Notes under the pieces: model-generated
Told to the model about the DNA's origin: nothing
The model's database searches: none
Seen by the model: the letters and a program-made list of their open reading frames with translations, nothing else
Shown: positions 28,409-37,497 of the stretch, one piece after another
Numbering within the stretch: position 1 is the stretch's first letter
Layout: each line of letters begins with the position of its first letter
Program-made: the position numbers and the translations under genes
From: an uncultured Pelagibacteraceae bacterium
GTDB taxonomy: Bacteria > Pseudomonadota > Alphaproteobacteria > Pelagibacterales > Pelagibacteraceae
NCBI GenBank assembly: GCA_902600205.1
Contig: CACKIN010000001.1
Coordinates: 1-64,000 of the forward strand
Direction of reading: 5' to 3'
DNA length: 64,000 bases

Positions 28409-28850
28409 TTTTTCCCCAAAGATTATCATCTTTCAATATCCAACCTTCATAATCCTCAGTTTTGATGTTGCACCATTTATCCTGGCATTTAATAACAACC
28501 AAAAGCCTGCCTTCACCTAATTTAGCTAAAGGCTCTGAAAATTTTGTTGGTTTCTTAAAGAGAATTTTTTCTGATGTAGTGATTAATGATATATTATTTT
28601 CTAATTGTGTCCAATGTACCCAGCCACTATTGTTTTTATGATCAATTATTTTTCTAAAATTTTCCTTCCTATCTATCACTTTTAAGGGGTAGCCAGCTTT
28701 TCTATAAATATATTTAATTTGGTAGTCCATACTAGGCCCATATCTAACATGCACTTTATTATGTTTTAAAGTAACATAATAATTTATTTTCTCAGCGAAT
28801 GATGTAATTGGAAAAAATAAAATAATAAAAAGTATTAAATATTTTCGCAT
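28401..28850 (-). CDS. Secreted bacterial SH3-domain protein
   Basis: The protein of about 149 residues has a signal peptide (MRKYLILFIILFF ending SFAE) and two SH3b-like repeats. The first has VTLKHNKVHVRYGPSMDY and GWVHWTQL; the second has CQDKWCNIKTEDYEGWIL. This is the alphaproteobacterial periplasmic SH3 type (DUF1058). It may bind peptidoglycan or envelope partners. It overlaps the 3' end of the ThiF-family gene by 16 bases and the convergent DUF3501 gene by 8. An ATG two codons upstream (28856) is also possible. Confidence 0.82.
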   Translation of the reverse strand: MRKYLILFIILFFPITSFAEKINYYVTLKHNKVHVRYGPSMDYQIKYIYRKAGYPLKVIDRKENFRKIIDHKNNSGWVHWTQLENNISLITTSEKILFKKPTKFSEPLAKLGEGRLLVVIKCQDKWCNIKTEDYEGWILKDDNLWGKIN

Positions 28851-29584
28851 ATACATCCTTTTCTTTTTTTAAATAACACTTTTCTAAATTTAAGATTTAA
28901 TAAATCTATAATTAAAATATGTGAACTTAAATTCTTACCAACATTTAAAATTGCCTTCAAAACCTCATTAGCTTGTAGGCTTCCAGTAACAACTGCGGTT
29001 GATCCTAATATACCGTCTGTTTCACAATCCAAAACTCCTTCTGCTGGTTCACCTTGGTAAAAGCATTTCAAACAGGGACTTTTCTTTAAATTAAAATCAA
29101 ATGTAAAAATATGTCCCTCAAATTTGCTTATAGCTCCAATAATAAATTTTTTCTTATATTTTAATGAAAATTTATTTAAAAGAAATTTTGTTTTAAAATT
29201 ATCAGTACCATCAACAATAACATCATATTGTTTCAGAATTTTTCCTAAATTTTTATCTTCTGCTTTAGCCCTATATGTTTTTACTTTTACGTTTTTATTA
29301 ATTTTATGAATTTTTTTTTTTAAGATATTAACTTTATAATTTCCAACATCATCAGCAGTGAACATAACTTGTCGATGTAAATTTGATATACTCACTTTAT
29401 CATGGTCCATCATACCAATTTCACCAATACCTGCTCGACAAAGTAAATCAATAACTGGTGTACCTAAGCCACCACACCCAACAACTAAAACTTTAGCATT
29501 TTGAATTTTCTTTTGACCTAAAACTCCAACTTTTTTTAAAATAATCTGTCTCGAATATCGCTCTAGGTCTTTGTTACTAAACAT
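28835..29584 (-). CDS. ThiF/MoeB/HesA-family adenylyltransferase
   Basis: The 249-residue E1-like enzyme adenylates the C terminus of a ubiquitin-like sulfur carrier such as ThiS or MoaD. It shows GCGGLGTPVIDLLCRAGIG (nucleotide loop), DHDKVSISNLHRQVMF, the DGTDNF motif, and four zinc ligands (CLKCF and the C-terminal CIC pair). The candidate catalytic Cys is in LDCETDGILGS. Sequence alone does not separate the ThiF from the MoeB role. It is in an operon-like reverse run with dut and coaBC, 3 bases after dut. Confidence 0.88.
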   Translation of the reverse strand: MFSNKDLERYSRQIILKKVGVLGQKKIQNAKVLVVGCGGLGTPVIDLLCRAGIGEIGMMDHDKVSISNLHRQVMFTADDVGNYKVNILKKKIHKINKNVKVKTYRAKAEDKNLGKILKQYDVIVDGTDNFKTKFLLNKFSLKYKKKFIIGAISKFEGHIFTFDFNLKKSPCLKCFYQGEPAEGVLDCETDGILGSTAVVTGSLQANEVLKAILNVGKNLSSHILIIDLLNLKFRKVLFKKRKGCICENI

Positions 29585-29587
29585 TTA

Positions 29588-30025
29588 CTATTTACCAGTA
29601 GATCCAAATCCTCCAGACCCTCTGATTGTCTCTGGTAATTCATTTGTCTCTTCAATTTCTACTTTTAAAATAGGCATTAAAACTATTTGAGCAACTCTAT
29701 CTTCATCATTGACAGTAAATTTATCTTTACCATGGTTAAATAAAATAATTTTTAGCTCTCCTCTATAATCACTATCAATTGTACCCGGTGTATTTAGTAC
29801 GCTAATACTTGATTTTGCGGCAAGACCAGATCTTGGTCTAATTTGGATCTCTGTATCTTCAGGAATTGCAATTGCGATACCTGTTGGTATCAATTGCGAC
29901 TCATTTGGTTTGATAGTTATAGGTTTATCTAAACATGCCATCAAATCCATACCTGAAGATCCACTAGTTTTATAACTTGGAAGCTTTGCTTTTTGGTTAA
30001 GTCTCTTAAATAAAACTTTCACCAT
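29588..30025 (-). CDS. dut: dUTP pyrophosphatase
   Basis: Dut hydrolyses dUTP to dUMP, which keeps uracil out of DNA and supplies thymidylate synthesis. The 145-residue trimeric-type enzyme has all five motifs: SGSSGMDLMA, PRSGLAAKSS, NTPGTIDSDYRGEL, DRVAQIVLMP, and the C-terminal GSGGFGSTGK. It lies 3 bases after coaBC, an order common in Proteobacteria. Confidence 0.97.
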   Translation of the reverse strand: MVKVLFKRLNQKAKLPSYKTSGSSGMDLMACLDKPITIKPNESQLIPTGIAIAIPEDTEIQIRPRSGLAAKSSISVLNTPGTIDSDYRGELKIILFNHGKDKFTVNDEDRVAQIVLMPILKVEIEETNELPETIRGSGGFGSTGK

Positions 30026-30028
30026 TAC

Positions 30029-31219
30029 TTAATTTAGCTCAGAGATAACTCTATCCACTATCTCAGATGCTATTAAAGATTTTTTTTTCTTTAATAACTT
30101 TTCACTTTCTTTATTTTTATAAAATATTGAAACTTCATTATCATCAGAGTCAAAACCTATTGTTTTATCAGAAATATCATTTGCAATAATCCAATCACAA
30201 TTTTTTTGGTCTAATTTTCTCTTTGAATTTATTTCAAGGTTTTGGGTTTCAGCTGCAAATCCAATTGTAATTTTTGGTCTTAGTGAATTATGATTTGATA
30301 TGTTTGATAAAATATCAATATTTTTTTCTAACTTAAGATCTAAATTTTCACTTTTTTTAATTTTTTCACTATTAATCTCTTTAACTTTAAAATCAGCTAC
30401 TGCTGCATTAAAAATAGCTACATCAGTTGGTAAGTTGTTAAGAGTTTCCCTAAACATTTCTTCTGCAGTTTTAACAGAAATAAATTTTACTCCTTCAACG
30501 GGGTCTAAATTTGTTTCTCCAGAAATAAGCGTAGTTTCAAAACCATTATCCCTCAATGATTTTGCAATCTCATAACCTTGTTTGCCACTTGATTTATTAG
30601 TTATGAATCTCACGGGATCTATAAACTCTTTAGTGGGTCCCGCTGTGACTAATGCCTTAAATTTTTTATTTTTTTCGATATTCTTAAAATAATTTTCTAT
30701 AGATTCTAATATATACGAAGGTTCTGACATTTTTCCTTTGCCATACTCTCCACAAGCCATATCTCCAATTTCAGGTCCAATTATCTTATAACCATAGCTT
30801 TTCAATTTTGATAAATTATCTTTTGTTGATTTGTGTTCCCACATTCTGACATTCATTGCAGGCGCTAAAAATACTTGTTTATCTGAAGCTAAAACAACAG
30901 TACTAGCTAGATCGTCAGTTAAACCATAACTTAATTTTGAAATTGTATTTGCTGTTGCAGGCACAATCAGAATTAAATCTGCCCACCTAGAAAGTGAAAT
31001 ATGATCCATTTCAGCTTCATTTTCTGCACTGAATATGTCTTCATATACTTTTTCTTGCGAAAGTGAAGAAATAGACAGAGGTGTTACAAAGTTTTTTCCA
31101 CTCTTTGTAAGTATTGTTTTAATACTTACATCTCTTTTTTTTAAACCTCTTATAACTTCTAAGCTTTTGTAAGCAGATATTCCACCACATATGATTAGAA
31201 GTATTTTTTTATTTTTCAT
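30029..31219 (-). CDS. coaBC: Bifunctional CoaBC (phosphopantothenoylcysteine synthetase/decarboxylase)
   Basis: CoaBC carries out two steps of coenzyme A synthesis. The 396-residue protein has the N-terminal flavin decarboxylase domain (CGGISAYKSLEV, the PAMNVRMW motif, catalytic-region Cys in DMACGEYGKGKM) and the C-terminal synthetase domain (VTAGPTKEFIDPVRFITNKSSGKQG, FNAAVADF). Both domains are complete. It is in the reverse run ubiE-ubiB-coaBC-dut. Confidence 0.96.
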   Translation of the reverse strand: MKNKKILLIICGGISAYKSLEVIRGLKKRDVSIKTILTKSGKNFVTPLSISSLSQEKVYEDIFSAENEAEMDHISLSRWADLILIVPATANTISKLSYGLTDDLASTVVLASDKQVFLAPAMNVRMWEHKSTKDNLSKLKSYGYKIIGPEIGDMACGEYGKGKMSEPSYILESIENYFKNIEKNKKFKALVTAGPTKEFIDPVRFITNKSSGKQGYEIAKSLRDNGFETTLISGETNLDPVEGVKFISVKTAEEMFRETLNNLPTDVAIFNAAVADFKVKEINSEKIKKSENLDLKLEKNIDILSNISNHNSLRPKITIGFAAETQNLEINSKRKLDQKNCDWIIANDISDKTIGFDSDDNEVSIFYKNKESEKLLKKKKSLIASEIVDRVISELN

Positions 31220-31227
31220 GAAGAGAA

Positions 31228-32796
31228 TTAAAATACCAATAGGGTTAAAATTACAAGAGATAATAAGCCAATAATAGATTGGTTTCTAAATGATTTCATT
31301 TCTTCTTTTTTAGTATTCAATTCATTATATGAGTTTGAATTCTGAGGTATTTGACCACTTGCAAGGTAATTAAGCGCTTGGTTTGCTTTATCCATTACCT
31401 CAGGTAAATTTGGAAGACGTTTTAATACTTCCACAGAGTCTTTTAATGTCTCATTGATTGAATTTATAGGATCTTTAGTTTCTTTTAACCATTTTTCTAG
31501 AACAGGCTTTGATGTCTCCCATATATTTGTTTCTGGGTTTAATCTTCTTGCAACTCCTTCAACTACTACCATTGTTTTCTGCAACATAAGTAGCTGAGGT
31601 TGAGTTTGCATATTAAATTTTTCTGTAACATCAAAAAGTTGTTTTAGTAACTTACCACCAGAAATATTTTTTATAGAGTGTCCAAAAATTGGCTCACCAA
31701 TAGATCTCAGTGCTTGAGCAAGATCATTTACAGGTACGTTGTTTGGAACTAATCCTGCTGCAAGATGTACTTCAGCAACTTTTTTATAATCTCTTTGTAT
31801 AAAACCGAATAAAATCTCAGCTAAAAATCTTTTACTAACGTTATCTAACCTTCCCATAATACCAAAATCTATGGGAACAATTTGACCACTCTCATTTATA
31901 AAAATATTTCCTTGGTGCATATCTGCATGAAAAAAACCATCTCTCACAGCATGTCTTAAGAAATGTTGTATTATATCAGTGGCAATTTTTTTTGTATCAA
32001 TTGATCTTTTCTCTAACTCCTCTGTCTCTCTAATAGATACACCATCAATCCAGTCAAGCGTCATTATATTTTCGCTTGTATAATCCCAATAGATCTTAGG
32101 GACTTCAAAACCCACGTCATTTTTGGTATTTTCTGCATATTCGTTAGCGGCAGCGGCTTCAAATCTTAAATCCATCTCAAGGCTAGTGATTTCTTTTAAT
32201 AAAAAAACTACTTCAACAAGCTTTAATCTTTTAGTTTTTTTAATTAATGACTCAATTATAAAGGCGAAGAGCATTAAAGCATCTACTTCTTCATTGAAAA
32301 TTTTTTTAATATCAGGTCTCAATATTTTTATAGCCACATCTTTAATAACTCCATTATCATCAATTTGAGCTTTGTGTACTTGAGCAATAGAAGCTGCTGC
32401 AACTGGCTCACTAATATTAATTATTGAATTATAAACTTCATCACCTAAATCGTTTTTAATCATTTCTTTTGCTTTGTCTTGTGAAAAAGGTGGAAGTTTA
32501 TCTTGTAAATTTTCCAATTCTTTCGATAATGCATCTCCTATTATATCGGGCCTTGTTGCTAGGAACTGGCCTAGTTTAATGAATGTTGTACCCATTGATG
32601 CTAGTGAATTAGATAATTTTTCGCCTTCACTTAAATTATCAAATGTTAAATCCTTTTTAGTAAATGATAAAGAAAGTAATTTAAATATTACAGTTACTAA
32701 TAAAGGTGGTTTGTTAAATTTTGATACAATAGTTAAAGCATCAGATTTTGCCAGTTTTCTTCCAAGTTTAAATAAAGTAATTAATCTTTTGAACAT
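31228..32796 (-). CDS. ubiB: Ubiquinone biosynthesis ATPase/kinase-like protein UbiB
   Basis: UbiB is an ABC1/ADCK atypical kinase-like protein that supports membrane steps of ubiquinone synthesis. The protein of about 522 residues has the KxGQ motif (FIKLGQFLATRPDI), AAASIAQVHKA in place of a P-loop, FFHADMHQGNIF, VPIDFGIMG, and a hydrophobic C-terminal anchor (IIGLLSLVILTLLVF). The start at 32796 shares 1 base with the ubiE stop; an in-frame ATG at 32808 lies inside ubiE. ubiE-ubiB is a standard alphaproteobacterial pair. Confidence 0.95.
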   Translation of the reverse strand: MFKRLITLFKLGRKLAKSDALTIVSKFNKPPLLVTVIFKLLSLSFTKKDLTFDNLSEGEKLSNSLASMGTTFIKLGQFLATRPDIIGDALSKELENLQDKLPPFSQDKAKEMIKNDLGDEVYNSIINISEPVAAASIAQVHKAQIDDNGVIKDVAIKILRPDIKKIFNEEVDALMLFAFIIESLIKKTKRLKLVEVVFLLKEITSLEMDLRFEAAAANEYAENTKNDVGFEVPKIYWDYTSENIMTLDWIDGVSIRETEELEKRSIDTKKIATDIIQHFLRHAVRDGFFHADMHQGNIFINESGQIVPIDFGIMGRLDNVSKRFLAEILFGFIQRDYKKVAEVHLAAGLVPNNVPVNDLAQALRSIGEPIFGHSIKNISGGKLLKQLFDVTEKFNMQTQPQLLMLQKTMVVVEGVARRLNPETNIWETSKPVLEKWLKETKDPINSINETLKDSVEVLKRLPNLPEVMDKANQALNYLASGQIPQNSNSYNELNTKKEEMKSFRNQSIIGLLSLVILTLLVF

Positions 32797-33500
32797 TATA
32801 TTTTCCAACCAGAATGAATAGCTACTATTCCTCCTGACAAATTTCTATATGAACAATTATTAAAACTATTTTCTTTCATTAAATCGATTAATTCCTCTTG
32901 ATTAACAAATTCTTCTATACTTTTGGTCAAATATTCATAAGGTTCTTTATCACCAACAACAGCTTTTCCGATGTGAGGAATTAATTTTGAGTAATTTTTG
33001 TATAAAAAGTCTAAATTAGAGTTTTGAATTTTTGAAAATTCTAAACACATATACCTTCCACCAGGTTTAAGGACTCTATATGCTTCTGATAAAGATTTAT
33101 CTAAATTTTTAGTATTTCGTAAACCAAAACTTATTGTATAAAAATCAAAAGTATCATTTTCGAATGGTAACTTTTCTGCTTCTGCCACAACCCATTTTAT
33201 ATTTTTATACTTTCTCAATCTTTTTTTACCTTTTTCGATCATTTTCTTGTTCGAATCTGAAGATGTAATTTCTCCATTCTTGTCTGTGTAGTCTAAAAAT
33301 AATTTTCCGAGGTCACCAGTACCGCAAGCAACATCTAAATACTTTTTATTTTCAGCTGGATTCATCCAATTCATAAGGTTTTTTTTCCAAATTCTATGAA
33401 TTCCAAATGACATAAAATCATTCATCAAATCATATTTATCGTAAACTTTATTAAATACGCCCTCGACGAGACCTGCTTTATTTTGAAGATTTTGTTGCAT
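32796..33500 (-). CDS. ubiE: Ubiquinone/menaquinone C-methyltransferase UbiE
   Basis: This SAM-dependent enzyme methylates the quinone ring. The 234-residue protein has the UbiE signatures YDLMNDFMSFGIHRIWKK, the SAM-binding LDVACGTGDLG, and SFGLRNTKNLDKSLSEAYRVLKPGG. It is divergent from mutM across 33 bases, as in many Alphaproteobacteria. With ubiB and coq7 in this window it covers three ubiquinone steps. Confidence 0.96.
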   Translation of the reverse strand: MQQNLQNKAGLVEGVFNKVYDKYDLMNDFMSFGIHRIWKKNLMNWMNPAENKKYLDVACGTGDLGKLFLDYTDKNGEITSSDSNKKMIEKGKKRLRKYKNIKWVVAEAEKLPFENDTFDFYTISFGLRNTKNLDKSLSEAYRVLKPGGRYMCLEFSKIQNSNLDFLYKNYSKLIPHIGKAVVGDKEPYEYLTKSIEEFVNQEELIDLMKENSFNNCSYRNLSGGIVAIHSGWKI

Positions 33501-33533
33501 ATAAATTATATTAAAACACTAATATAGTATGAA

Positions 33534-34400
33534 ATGCCCGAATTACCAGAAGTAGAAATCGTTAAACAATCTTTGAATAAGAGTATTACAGGAAAGATTA
33601 TCAAAGACATATTTATAAAAAATAGGAATTTACGGTTTAAGATCCCAAAAAATTTTGAAAAAAATATATTAAAAAAAAAAATAACTAAAGTAGATAGATT
33701 TTCAAAACATTTAATACTAAAATTTGAGGATAGTTCTAATTTAATGATTCATCTTGGGATGTCGGGAACTATTCATTTAATTAGTAAATCCAGAAAAAAA
33801 AATTCAATAACAAATACGAGTTTTTATCATTCTCCGTTGTTACCCAAAAAGCATAATCATGTAGAAATGAAAATTGATAACTTTAAATTGATTTATAATG
33901 ATCCAAGAAGATTTGGCTATTTTACTTATTTTAAAAGTGATGAGCAAATTAAAAATAACTTTAAAAAATATGGGCCAGAGCCCTTTGACCCATTATTTAA
34001 TAAGAACTATATTTTTAATTATTTTAAAAATAAAAAAAAAAATATTAAAAATTTTTTAATTGATCAGAATTTTGTTTCTGGAATTGGTAATATTTATGCT
34101 AGTGAAATATTATTCTTATGTAAGATTTTACCATCAAAGCAAGTAAGTTTGCTTAGTTTAAATGATTGCCAAAAGATTTCTTATTTTTCAAAATTAGTTT
34201 TAAAAAAAGCAATAGATAAAGGTGGTTCTAGCATAAGAGATTTTAAAAATATAAGTGGAAATCAGGGCTCTTTTCAAAAAAATTTTAATGTATATCAAAG
34301 AGAAAATAAAAAATGTTTAAAATATAGTTGCAAGGGGACAATAAATAAAAAATTTATTTCAAATAGGTCAAGTTTTTTTTGTAATTTATGTCAAAAATAA
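33534..34400 (+). CDS. mutM: Formamidopyrimidine-DNA glycosylase
   Basis: MutM removes 8-oxoguanine and related lesions. The 288-residue protein begins MPELPEVEIVKQSL, giving the catalytic Pro and Glu, and has the conserved Lys in FSKHLILKF, SGIGNIYASEILF, and a C-terminal zinc finger (NKKCLKYSC and FFCNLCQK). An out-of-frame ATG lies 6 bases upstream and is not the start. All motifs are intact. Confidence 0.96.
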   Translation: MPELPEVEIVKQSLNKSITGKIIKDIFIKNRNLRFKIPKNFEKNILKKKITKVDRFSKHLILKFEDSSNLMIHLGMSGTIHLISKSRKKNSITNTSFYHSPLLPKKHNHVEMKIDNFKLIYNDPRRFGYFTYFKSDEQIKNNFKKYGPEPFDPLFNKNYIFNYFKNKKKNIKNFLIDQNFVSGIGNIYASEILFLCKILPSKQVSLLSLNDCQKISYFSKLVLKKAIDKGGSSIRDFKNISGNQGSFQKNFNVYQRENKKCLKYSCKGTINKKFISNRSSFFCNLCQK

Positions 34401-34412
34401 ACAAATATTGTA

Positions 34413-34441
34413 TTGACCCAATCATTATCTGAAGATATACA
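34413..34441 (+). promoter_or_regulatory. Candidate promoter for rpsT
   Basis: TTGACC (34413-34418) and TATACA (34436-34441) are spaced by 17 bases after the mutM stop. A start about 7 bases downstream would leave almost no leader before the rpsT ATG at 34451. Confidence 0.45.
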
Positions 34442-34450
34442 CTCACGCTT

Positions 34451-34711
34451 ATGGCAAATACTAAATCAGCAATTAAACGTACTAGAAAAATTAAAAGGCA
34501 AACAGCTGTTAATAGATCCAGAAAGAGTCGTTATAGAAGTGCATTGAAAACAATGAACTCTATAATAGAAAAAAAAGATAAAAAAGAAGCTTTAGCCTTT
34601 TTACCCAAGTTAAATTCAGAATTGATGTCTATAGCAAAGACTGGTGTTATTAAAAAACAAAACGCCTCAAGGAATGTTTCAAGAATTACAAAAAAAATTA
34701 ATTCTCTTTAA
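34451..34711 (+). CDS. rpsT: 30S ribosomal protein S20
   Basis: S20 is an 86-residue basic 16S rRNA-binding protein. It begins MANTKSAIKRTRKIKRQTAVNR, the S20 signature, and ends in a Lys/Arg-rich helix. It precedes dnaA, an order common in Alphaproteobacteria. No clear Shine-Dalgarno sequence is seen ahead of the ATG. Confidence 0.97.
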   Translation: MANTKSAIKRTRKIKRQTAVNRSRKSRYRSALKTMNSIIEKKDKKEALAFLPKLNSELMSIAKTGVIKKQNASRNVSRITKKINSL

Positions 34712-34979
34712 CAACCTACAATAAGTAAAAAATTTTTTCGTATACAACTTAAGCGTACAATTTACCAATAATTTACTACATCTTAAAGATTAATTTAAAA
34801 AGTTACTAGATATAGATTTATTAAAATTTTAATTTTTAATTCTTTACCCCATTAGGTTGCAATAATAATTTTAAAAAAATTCAATCAGAAATTTATTCAA
34901 TCATAAATTTTATTTTTTTTTATTATTACAAATAAATTTATTGCAAAAATTTTTGAGAGGTCTTAAGTGGAACTCCCTC
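34712..34979. other. AT-rich spacer between rpsT and dnaA
   Basis: This 268-base stretch is the longest gene-free region in the window and is strongly AT-rich. It has a direct repeat ATTCAATCA at 34879-34887 and 34895-34903. No match to the DnaA box TTATNCACA is visible on either strand, so an origin cannot be claimed. It must contain the dnaA promoter. Confidence 0.5.
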
Positions 34980-36395
34980 ATGAAAAATAATTTACAAAAC
35001 AATAAAGCACTTGAAAAGAAAATTGACTGGGAAAATATCAAAAAACAAATGAGAGAAAAATTTGGAAACGATATTTATGAAAGTTGGATAAAAAAAATTG
35101 AATTAGTTGAGGAATTTCATAATTATATATTATTTTCAGTTTCAACCAGATTTATCAGAGATTGGATAGTGTCAAGATATTTAGACCAAATATTGCAGAC
35201 AATTAAACAATACAAAAAAGACTTAGTAAGGATTGAATTCACAATAAAAAACAATAAAGAGACCGAAATTGGTGAAACATATATTTCATCACAAAATTCT
35301 ATTGAAACCAATAATGATAACGTATCGTTCATAAAAGATTCTTATCTACAATATAATAGAATAGATCCTAATAAAAATTTCGAAAATTTTATAACTGGAG
35401 GAAGTAACAAACTAGCTTTTGAAGCCTCTAAAAAAGTTTCAGAGGATATAGCACATTATAATCCTTTATATTTGTATGGTGGTGTAGGAATGGGCAAAAC
35501 ACACTTATTAAACGCTATTGGTTTAGAATTAAAAGAAAAGAATAAAGTAATGTTTATATCAGCAGAAAGATTTATGTACCAATTTGTAAAGTCTATAAAA
35601 TCAAATGAAATGGTAAAGTTTAAAGAGTACTTTAGAAATACTGATGTTTTATTAATTGATGATATTCAGTTCATGAATGGCAAAGAAGCAATGCAAGAAG
35701 AATTTTTTCATACCTTCAATGCATTATTAGATAAAAACTCACAAATAATAATTTCAGCAGATAGACCACCGAACAAACTAACTAGAATTCAAGAAAGAAT
35801 AAAATCAAGATTTTCAGGAGGATTGGTTGTTGATATTCAAAACCCCGATTATGAACTTAGATATAAAATTATTAAATCTAAAACAGAGGAGTTAAAATTA
35901 TCTTATTCTGACCAGGTTAGAATATCTGAAGAAATTCTAAAATTTTTGAGTTTGGAAATTAAAACTAGTATTAGAGAATTAGTTGGAGCACTAAATAGAA
36001 TTGTTTCATTCACAAGGATTTATAATAAAGTTCCAAATTTGTCGGAGGTTAAAATAGTTTTAAAAGATTTACTAAATCACACTGAAAATAAGGTTGATAT
36101 CGATAGAATTCAGACAATAGTTTGTAAATTTTATAAGATAAGTAAAAATGAAATGCTTTCACCAAGAAGATCAAGATATCTTGTTAGACCGAGGCAGACT
36201 GCAATTTATCTTGCAAAAATGCTAACATCTAAATCATTGCCAGAGATAGGTAGGTCTTTTGCCAATAGAGACCACACAACAGTGATCCACTCGGTTAAAA
36301 CTATCGAGAGATTAAGAAAAGAAGACAGCGAATTAAGTATTAATATTGATAGTTTAAAAAATAAGATTTTATATAATAAGGAAAATGAAGTTTAG
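34980..36395 (+). CDS. dnaA: Chromosomal replication initiator DnaA
   Basis: DnaA binds the origin and opens the duplex. The 471-residue protein starts at ATG 34980 (MKNNLQNNKALEKKIDWENI); a TTG at 34941 adds 13 residues with no family match. Domain I covers about 12-90 and a short variable linker follows. The AAA+ domain has YGGVGMGKTHLLNAIG (Walker A), LLIDDIQFM (Walker B) and RIKSRFSGGLVVDI (Arg finger region). Domain IV ends with the DNA-binding RDHTTVIHSVK. It overlaps dnaN by 11 bases. Confidence 0.97.
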   Translation: MKNNLQNNKALEKKIDWENIKKQMREKFGNDIYESWIKKIELVEEFHNYILFSVSTRFIRDWIVSRYLDQILQTIKQYKKDLVRIEFTIKNNKETEIGETYISSQNSIETNNDNVSFIKDSYLQYNRIDPNKNFENFITGGSNKLAFEASKKVSEDIAHYNPLYLYGGVGMGKTHLLNAIGLELKEKNKVMFISAERFMYQFVKSIKSNEMVKFKEYFRNTDVLLIDDIQFMNGKEAMQEEFFHTFNALLDKNSQIIISADRPPNKLTRIQERIKSRFSGGLVVDIQNPDYELRYKIIKSKTEELKLSYSDQVRISEEILKFLSLEIKTSIRELVGALNRIVSFTRIYNKVPNLSEVKIVLKDLLNHTENKVDIDRIQTIVCKFYKISKNEMLSPRRSRYLVRPRQTAIYLAKMLTSKSLPEIGRSFANRDHTTVIHSVKTIERLRKEDSELSINIDSLKNKILYNKENEV

Positions 36396-37497
36396 CGTAA
36401 ATCAACAAGATCTTCAAAAATCTTTAAGCTATTGTCAGGGAGTGATTGAAAAAAGAAGTACTTTGCCAATACTTTCAAATGTACTGCTTGATGCAAGTAA
36501 TTCAAAATTAATAATTACAGCAACAGATCTTGATCTTATTTTCATACATCAAATTCCAAATGTTGAAATATTAGAGGAAGGTAAAACAACTTCATCATCG
36601 TCTATAATGTATGATATTGTAAGAAAGTTTTCTTCTGGAAGTAAAATAAATTTTTCTAATCCAAGTGAAAATAAATTGCATTTAGAAACTGATAATTCAG
36701 TTTTTAATTTAAATTGTATAAGTGCATCAGAATTCCCATTAACTGATGAAAATTTTAATGAAAATGAATTTACAATTACATCAAAAGATTTACTTAAACT
36801 GTTAAATAAGTGTAAATTTTCAGTATCTAACGATGAGACTAGGCACTATCTAAGTGGGATTTTTATACATCAAACAGAAGTTGATGACAAAAATTTCTTA
36901 ACAGCGGTAGCCACGGACAGTCATAGAATGTCTATATCAAAAATAAGACTTGAGAAGAAAGTCGAATTTGATCAAATAATCTTGCCAAAAAAGACTATAT
37001 TTCAATTATGTTCTTTACTAGAGGATTATGAGGGTGAAGTAAAAATATCGAATATTAAATCAAAAATTAAGTTTGAAATGAATAACAGTATTTTAATATC
37101 TAAACTTATTGATGGAAAATTTCCAAATTATGTTCAGGTTATTCCAAAAGAAAATCAAAAAAAATTAGAAGTAGATCTTAAATCATTCTTGAATTCAGTG
37201 GACAGAGTCGCATCAATTTCATTAGATAAAAAAGATGGAGTTAAATTTAATCTATCAAAAAATAATCTTAACCTATCAGTTAATAATACAAACAGTGGTG
37301 ATGGTAAAGAGAGTTTAAGCGTAAAGTTTGATCATGAATTAGATATTAGTTTCAATTCAAGATATTTAATTGATGTTGCATCTCAACTTGATGGAGATAA
37401 TATTGAGATTTATCTTAAGGATACGGGTTCACCAGCTTTAATAAGAGACCCAGCTGATTTTGATAGTATTTATGTTGTAATGCCAATGAAGGGTTAA
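36385..37497 (+). CDS. dnaN: DNA polymerase III beta sliding clamp
   Basis: The 370-residue protein has three repeated clamp domains and ends in the typical VMPMKG (family V-MPMR/K). Recognisable segments include LPILSNVLLDA, NDETRHYLSGIFI and ATDSHRMSISK. It overlaps dnaA by 11 bases, so initiator and clamp are co-expressed. Its stop shares 4 bases with the convergent plsC stop. Confidence 0.96.
   Translation: MKFSVNQQDLQKSLSYCQGVIEKRSTLPILSNVLLDASNSKLIITATDLDLIFIHQIPNVEILEEGKTTSSSSIMYDIVRKFSSGSKINFSNPSENKLHLETDNSVFNLNCISASEFPLTDENFNENEFTITSKDLLKLLNKCKFSVSNDETRHYLSGIFIHQTEVDDKNFLTAVATDSHRMSISKIRLEKKVEFDQIILPKKTIFQLCSLLEDYEGEVKISNIKSKIKFEMNNSILISKLIDGKFPNYVQVIPKENQKKLEVDLKSFLNSVDRVASISLDKKDGVKFNLSKNNLNLSVNNTNSGDGKESLSVKFDHELDISFNSRYLIDVASQLDGDNIEIYLKDTGSPALIRDPADFDSIYVVMPMKG

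Noticed and set aside
34712-34979. Replication origin
   Set aside because: No DnaA box match to TTATNCACA was found on either strand by eye; only AT-richness and location support it, which is not enough to call.
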